DNA of 35,092 nucleotides from Clostridia bacterium (GTDB lineage Bacteria > Bacillota_A > Clostridia > Christensenellales > Aristaeellaceae): NCBI GenBank assembly GCA_017399225.1, contig JAFQEB010000027.1:1-35092 (forward strand). Direction: 5' to 3'. Shown here piece after piece: positions 32,039 to 35,092 of the stretch. The notes under the pieces were generated by a model. The model did no database searches and was not told the DNA's origin. It was given only the letters and a program-made list of their open reading frames with translations. The position numbers and the translations under genes are program-made. Position 1 is the first letter of the stretch. The number at the start of each line of letters is the position of its first letter.

Positions 32039-32821
32039 ATGAAGCACCGACTGGCTGCGCTGCTGCTGGCCCTGATGACGGCGTACCTTTCCATCTCTTT
32101 CGCAGAGACAACGCCAGCCGATTCCCCTGGCTCCCTGCGGGAGGCCGACTCCGCTGAGGAGGTCGCTTCCTTTCTGATCTATCCGCCGGAGGATGGCATT
32201 GCCGGCGTGCATCCCGGGTATATCCGCTACATCACCCAGCATGGCAACAGCGATGTATTCCGCAAGGCCTACTGGCTGGGCGGCGAAGAGGGCAGCAAGC
32301 TGGATCTGACCCTTGAAAGCCGCTACGGGCATGAGTTCACCTTCTCCTCCATTACCATGTGTACCCGTTCCTGCTACTCCATGGCGCTGTCGTATTTAGG
32401 TATTGACATCACCCCCGGCGCAATGAGTCAGCTGACCGGCTCGCGGGATCTTGATCCCCCCTATGACGACGTCTCCGATCTGCTGGGTGTGGAGCGGGTG
32501 ACCCCCAAATCCCATGTGTTCAACACGATGATGGAGAATTACCTCTCCGACCCCAGCTATTCGCCGGTGTATCTGTACCTGCGCAGGCCCGACGGCAATG
32601 ACCACGCATTACTGGTAGTGGCCAAGCTGCCGCAGCAAAGCCGATACCTGGTGGTGGATCCCTCCCCCTATTCATCGGGCGGGGTCCCCTACCGCATCTT
32701 CTGGCTGTCGCTGAACAAGACCCGGCAGAAGGTCGTCAACAGCACCTTCCGGGATGAGCTGGCAGGCAGCCGCGTGCTGCAGCTGTACCAGTGGCGGCTG
32801 CCGGAGGGCTCCGGGCAGTAA
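32039..32821 (+). CDS. Secreted C39-like cysteine peptidase
   Basis: This 260-residue exported protein has a signal peptide (1-22, ISFAET). The C39-like domain keeps a full candidate triad: Cys108 in MCTRSCYSMALSYLG, His189 in GNDHALLVV and Asp207 in VVDPS, where its upstream paralogue has His at the Cys position. C39-like secreted enzymes act on peptides or peptidoglycan-linked substrates; the target here is unknown. The ATG at 32039 follows AAGGAGG at good spacing. The shared tail LYQWRL in both paralogues shows the duplication covered the whole gene. Active versus inactive paralogues side by side suggest an enzyme and decoy or a regulatory pair. Confidence 0.87.
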   Translation: MKHRLAALLLALMTAYLSISFAETTPADSPGSLREADSAEEVASFLIYPPEDGIAGVHPGYIRYITQHGNSDVFRKAYWLGGEEGSKLDLTLESRYGHEFTFSSITMCTRSCYSMALSYLGIDITPGAMSQLTGSRDLDPPYDDVSDLLGVERVTPKSHVFNTMMENYLSDPSYSPVYLYLRRPDGNDHALLVVAKLPQQSRYLVVDPSPYSSGGVPYRIFWLSLNKTRQKVVNSTFRDELAGSRVLQLYQWRLPEGSGQ

Positions 32822-32831
32822 GCAAGAAATC

Positions 32832-32869
32832 ACGCCTCCGCATGACAGCAAGTCATATGGAGGTGTTTC
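32832..32869 (+). terminator. Terminator after the second C39-like gene
   Basis: ACGCCTCC pairs with GGAGGTGT, and an inner ATGAC/GTCAT stem is separated from it by a short mismatch, followed by TTCT. The U-tract is short. Confidence 0.65.
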
Positions 32870-32872
32870 TCT

Positions 32873-32901
32873 TTGACTTTTTTTGCTGGCATATTTAACA
32901 T
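32873..32901 (+). promoter_or_regulatory. Promoter of the ECF sigma factor operon
   Basis: TTGACT (32873-32878), 17-base spacer, TAACAT (32896-32901), about 45 bases before the sigma factor ATG. An additional ECF-type autoregulated promoter could overlap but cannot be defined from one example. Confidence 0.5.
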
Positions 32902-32946
32902 ATACACCCCCTGATTCGTCTATATAAGCGAGGAGGTGAGACACGC

Positions 32947-33459
32947 ATGGTCACTGTTCAGGGCCCGAACAGCGGACGAGAAGAACGACTCAACCGGATG
33001 ATGCTGATCTATGAGAAGGAGCTGACACGTCTGTGCTGCATGTACCTGCACGACGCAAGCCTCGCCCAGGACGCCGTACAGGAGACCTTCCTCAAGGCGT
33101 ACCGCAAAATGGGTGCTTTTGAGGGACGTGCCAGCGAAAGGACGTGGCTCACGCGCATCGCCATCAACACCTGCCGGGATCTGTGCCGGGGCGGCTGGTT
33201 CCGCCATGTGGACAGGGCGGTTTCGATGGATGATCTGCCCCTGCCGGTCGCTCCCCCCAGTGTGGAGCACCTGGCGCTGACCATGGCCATCATGGGCCTT
33301 AAGCCCAAATACCGGGAAGTCGTGCTTCTCCACTACGACCAGGGATTCACCATCCGTCAGACGGCTGCGGCGCTGGGCGTTACCCCGCCGACGGTCGTCA
33401 ACAGGCTGAAAAAGGCGCAGGCCGAGCTACGGCGCGCGCTGGAGGAGGGGGACGCATGA
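32947..33459 (+). CDS. ECF-type RNA polymerase sigma factor
   Basis: This 170-residue alternative sigma factor has region 2 at about residues 20-80 (AQDAVQETFLKAYRKMGAFEG and TWLTRIAINTCRD, the typical ECF 2.2-2.4 blocks). Region 4 is at about 118-165 (LKPKYREVVLLHYDQGFTI, then QTAAALGVTPPTVVNRLKKAQAELR, the -35-binding helix-turn-helix), joined by a short linker. The ATG at 32947 follows AGGAGGTG. Its TGA overlaps the ATG of the next gene (ATGA at 33456-33459), the usual coupling of an ECF sigma to its anti-sigma factor. It probably responds to an envelope signal sensed by that protein. The regulon is unknown. Confidence 0.94.
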   Translation: MVTVQGPNSGREERLNRMMLIYEKELTRLCCMYLHDASLAQDAVQETFLKAYRKMGAFEGRASERTWLTRIAINTCRDLCRGGWFRHVDRAVSMDDLPLPVAPPSVEHLALTMAIMGLKPKYREVVLLHYDQGFTIRQTAAALGVTPPTVVNRLKKAQAELRRALEEGDA

Positions 33460-34628
33460 ACAAGATCGACCACCAGGCCGTTCGCGCGGCCATCGACGAC
33501 TGCCTCTCCGGCGCGGATGCGCTGCCCTCGGTACGCGCCGACGTGCTGAACCAGTTGAGAGGAGAAGTCAAAGTGAAAAAGAAGCTTTCCATGGGACTTA
33601 TTTTTGCCCTGCTGCTGACCCTGCTGATGACGGGCGCTGCAGTAGCCGCAAGTCTGGGACTGTTCGGGCAGATCGGCGAACGCCAGTCTTCCGACGCACG
33701 CCTGCCGGGGCTGGAGGCCGTATCCGAAACGGTGGGGCTGTCCATCCAGACAGAGGAGGGCGTGACCATCGCCATCGATCAGGCATATTACGACGGCAGC
33801 CGCGTGTTCATCTCTTATGCAGTGGAGGGGCCCTTCGACCAGCTGGAGCTGGGGGAGGGCAAGCCGGACGTCGCCGCGTGGGACTGGGAGCTCCCCGGTG
33901 AGATCTACGGCCAGTCCTTCGGCAGCGAGAGCGCCAGCCATCAGCTGATGGTCGCCCACCTGGACGGCAGTGCGCCCCGCTGGGCAACCTCCCACTCCGT
34001 CAACGTCCATGACGGCCTCCAAATCGGCGAAACGTACCTGGACATCATTGGCGGCGAAACCTACCTGACCGAGGACGGCAGGCTGATCGGCTGGAAGGAA
34101 TGCACCGTGCCGGAAGAGCTGGCGGCCGATGAAGTGACCTTCCTACTGGGCACCTTCGCCACCCACAACACCTGGTATCAGGATGAAACCGGCTGCTACC
34201 TCAGCCATGGCGCGCGCACCGGTGAAACCTGGCACCCCTTCACCGTCAAGCGGGACAAGACCCCGGCCCGTACCCTGACCGGCACTGCTGCTGGCGCGGA
34301 CTGGTCTGCCGCTGCAAGCCTGCAGATGAGCGCCATCGATATCAAGGGCGAGCTCATCCTCTCCTGCCCGCAGGACTGGGTCGAAATCGAGCGCACCTGG
34401 GAGAATCCGGAAGGTCTCAACTACATCGGCGAGTGGCGCATTTACATGGATGGCGTCTTGGATCAGGACGGCGGCGTCGAGTGGGTCAGCTCCGGCGTGG
34501 ATGGCCAGCTGACCTTCGGCCTGTGCTGCAAGCTGGACGATACCGTACAGACGATCCAGCTTGTCCCGTGCTACAGCAAGACGGGCGAAAACATGGCCGA
34601 GACCATCACCCTGAGAATCGCGGAATAA
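33456..34628 (+). CDS. Membrane-bound anti-sigma-like protein (DUF4179-like)
   Basis: This 390-residue protein has a short cytoplasmic N-terminal part (about 1-45, able to bind a sigma factor), one transmembrane helix (about 47-66, LIFALLLTLLMTGAAVAASLGLF), and a large extracytoplasmic domain of beta-rich character (about 90-390). The layout matches DUF4179-type anti-sigma partners of ECF factors in Clostridia. It begins inside the stop codon of the sigma gene, so production of both is coupled. I infer that it holds the sigma factor inactive at the membrane until the outer domain senses a signal. No zinc-binding HxxxCxxC anti-sigma motif is present. Confidence 0.88.
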   Translation: MNKIDHQAVRAAIDDCLSGADALPSVRADVLNQLRGEVKVKKKLSMGLIFALLLTLLMTGAAVAASLGLFGQIGERQSSDARLPGLEAVSETVGLSIQTEEGVTIAIDQAYYDGSRVFISYAVEGPFDQLELGEGKPDVAAWDWELPGEIYGQSFGSESASHQLMVAHLDGSAPRWATSHSVNVHDGLQIGETYLDIIGGETYLTEDGRLIGWKECTVPEELAADEVTFLLGTFATHNTWYQDETGCYLSHGARTGETWHPFTVKRDKTPARTLTGTAAGADWSAAASLQMSAIDIKGELILSCPQDWVEIERTWENPEGLNYIGEWRIYMDGVLDQDGGVEWVSSGVDGQLTFGLCCKLDDTVQTIQLVPCYSKTGENMAETITLRIAE

Positions 34629-34635
34629 CCAAGCG

Positions 34636-34671
34636 ACAGCAGCGTCGGGCTTTGCGGCCCGGCGCTGTTTT
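34636..34671 (+). terminator. Terminator of the sigma/anti-sigma operon
   Basis: ACAGC(AG)CGTCGGGC pairs imperfectly with GCCCGGCGCTGT around TTTGCG, followed by TTTG. It lies 8 bases after the stop. Confidence 0.8.
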
Positions 34672-34744
34672 GTGTGTCGAAAAGTGTTTTGGCAAGCCAG
34701 TCAGGGGGTATGGATTTTGTATGATATGATCACGGGAATGTGAC

Positions 34745-35092
34745 AAACTTGAATTTGCTGAATACGAGTACTTTGCGGCTTGGCGTGTAAAGCAACTCGC
34801 GCGTGCTCCCTCAGTCATTCGGCTGCGCCGAATGCCAGCATACGCCTCCGCTTCGCTCCGGAACCTTTGCCCGTTCCGGGCAACTCCCCACTGGGGAGCC
34901 GGTTCCTCCCGGAGGGAGCCTTTTGGCCGCCTTAAGCCGCGGCCAGCAAAGAAAAGTACAGCGAACATATTGCCAGCCCCCAGCGGCTGCAGTACAGCCC
35001 GCAAAGGAACTGTTGCGGCGAATTTGCAGAGGGTTTCTTCCGCTGAAAGCGGAAATTCAGAGAAACCCTCTGCAACCCGAGCCGCCCCGCAC
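34745..35092. repeat. MITE-like structured repeat, copy B (truncated by window end)
   Basis: This is the second copy of the element at 6309-6738 in the same orientation, cut by the window edge. The left end CAAACTTGAATTTG (34744-34757) is the reverse complement of the right end of copy A, supporting a terminal inverted repeat. Positions 34801-35092 align with 6349-6566, and copy B has about 75 extra bases (34832-34907) with more hairpins where copy A has GACAGCTCCCTCGAGA. The 15-bp stem 35024-35038/35061-35075 is conserved with paired changes relative to copy A. No coding frame with a ribosome site lies in 34672-35092. Confidence 0.75.

Noticed and set aside
1..35092. CRISPR arrays, insertion sequences, prophage or defence systems
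   Set aside because: No evenly spaced short direct repeats, transposase, integrase or phage structural genes are present. The only dispersed element is the MITE-like repeat.

Overview
The window looks like chromosomal DNA from a GC-rich gut-type Clostridia member (Firmicutes/Bacillota; an Oscillospirales or Christensenellales-like lineage is my best guess, and the genus is unknown). The evidence is strong AGGAGG ribosome sites, textbook TTGACA-17-TATAAT promoters, a CCA-encoding tRNA-Leu, MalF/MalG-type sugar permeases without their own ATPase, and protein families common in Clostridia (DUF1836, DegV, DUF4179-like, DUF5696).

Layout. 1-152: stem-loops and a terminator of a gene to the left. 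203-1837 (-): patatin-like phospholipase followed by a cysteine-rich membrane protein. 2041-2787 (+): single-pass membrane protein. 2871-3743 (-) and 3919-6108 (+): divergent AraC-type regulator and GH36 alpha-galactosidase. 6309-6738: MITE-like structured repeat, whose second copy runs off the right end of the window (34745-35092). 6872-9226 (-): L,D-transpeptidase, membrane-anchored XRE regulator and small membrane protein. 9354-9440 (-): tRNA-Leu(CAG) with its own promoter and terminator.

9545-29135 (-) is the centrepiece: twelve co-oriented genes, about 20 kb, that look like a beta-mannan capture and import locus. In transcription order they are: GH26 mannanase, giant solute-binding protein fused to carbohydrate-binding-like domains, MalF and MalG permeases, secreted NHL beta-propeller protein with a TPR-like region and membrane anchor, YIP1 membrane protein, membrane-anchored DUF5696 protein, second MalF and MalG permeases, a secreted protein with three tandem 120-residue binding-like repeats and no catalytic domain, a second solute-binding protein, and a CE2-like SGNH esterase. 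A promoter with an 18-bp perfect palindrome at the transcription start precedes the GH26 gene, and an internal promoter precedes the repeat protein. Together with the GH36 enzyme at 3919, mannanase, deacetylase and alpha-galactosidase would give the activities needed for acetylated galacto(gluco)mannan. The substrate is inferred from the enzyme families. The NHL/YIP1/DUF5696 module has no function I can name and is the most likely undescribed system here.

29474-34628: DUF1836 regulator (-) divergent from a DegV-family lipid-binding protein (+), two secreted C39-peptidase-like paralogues (the first lacking the catalytic Cys), and an ECF sigma factor overlapping its probable membrane-bound anti-sigma partner.
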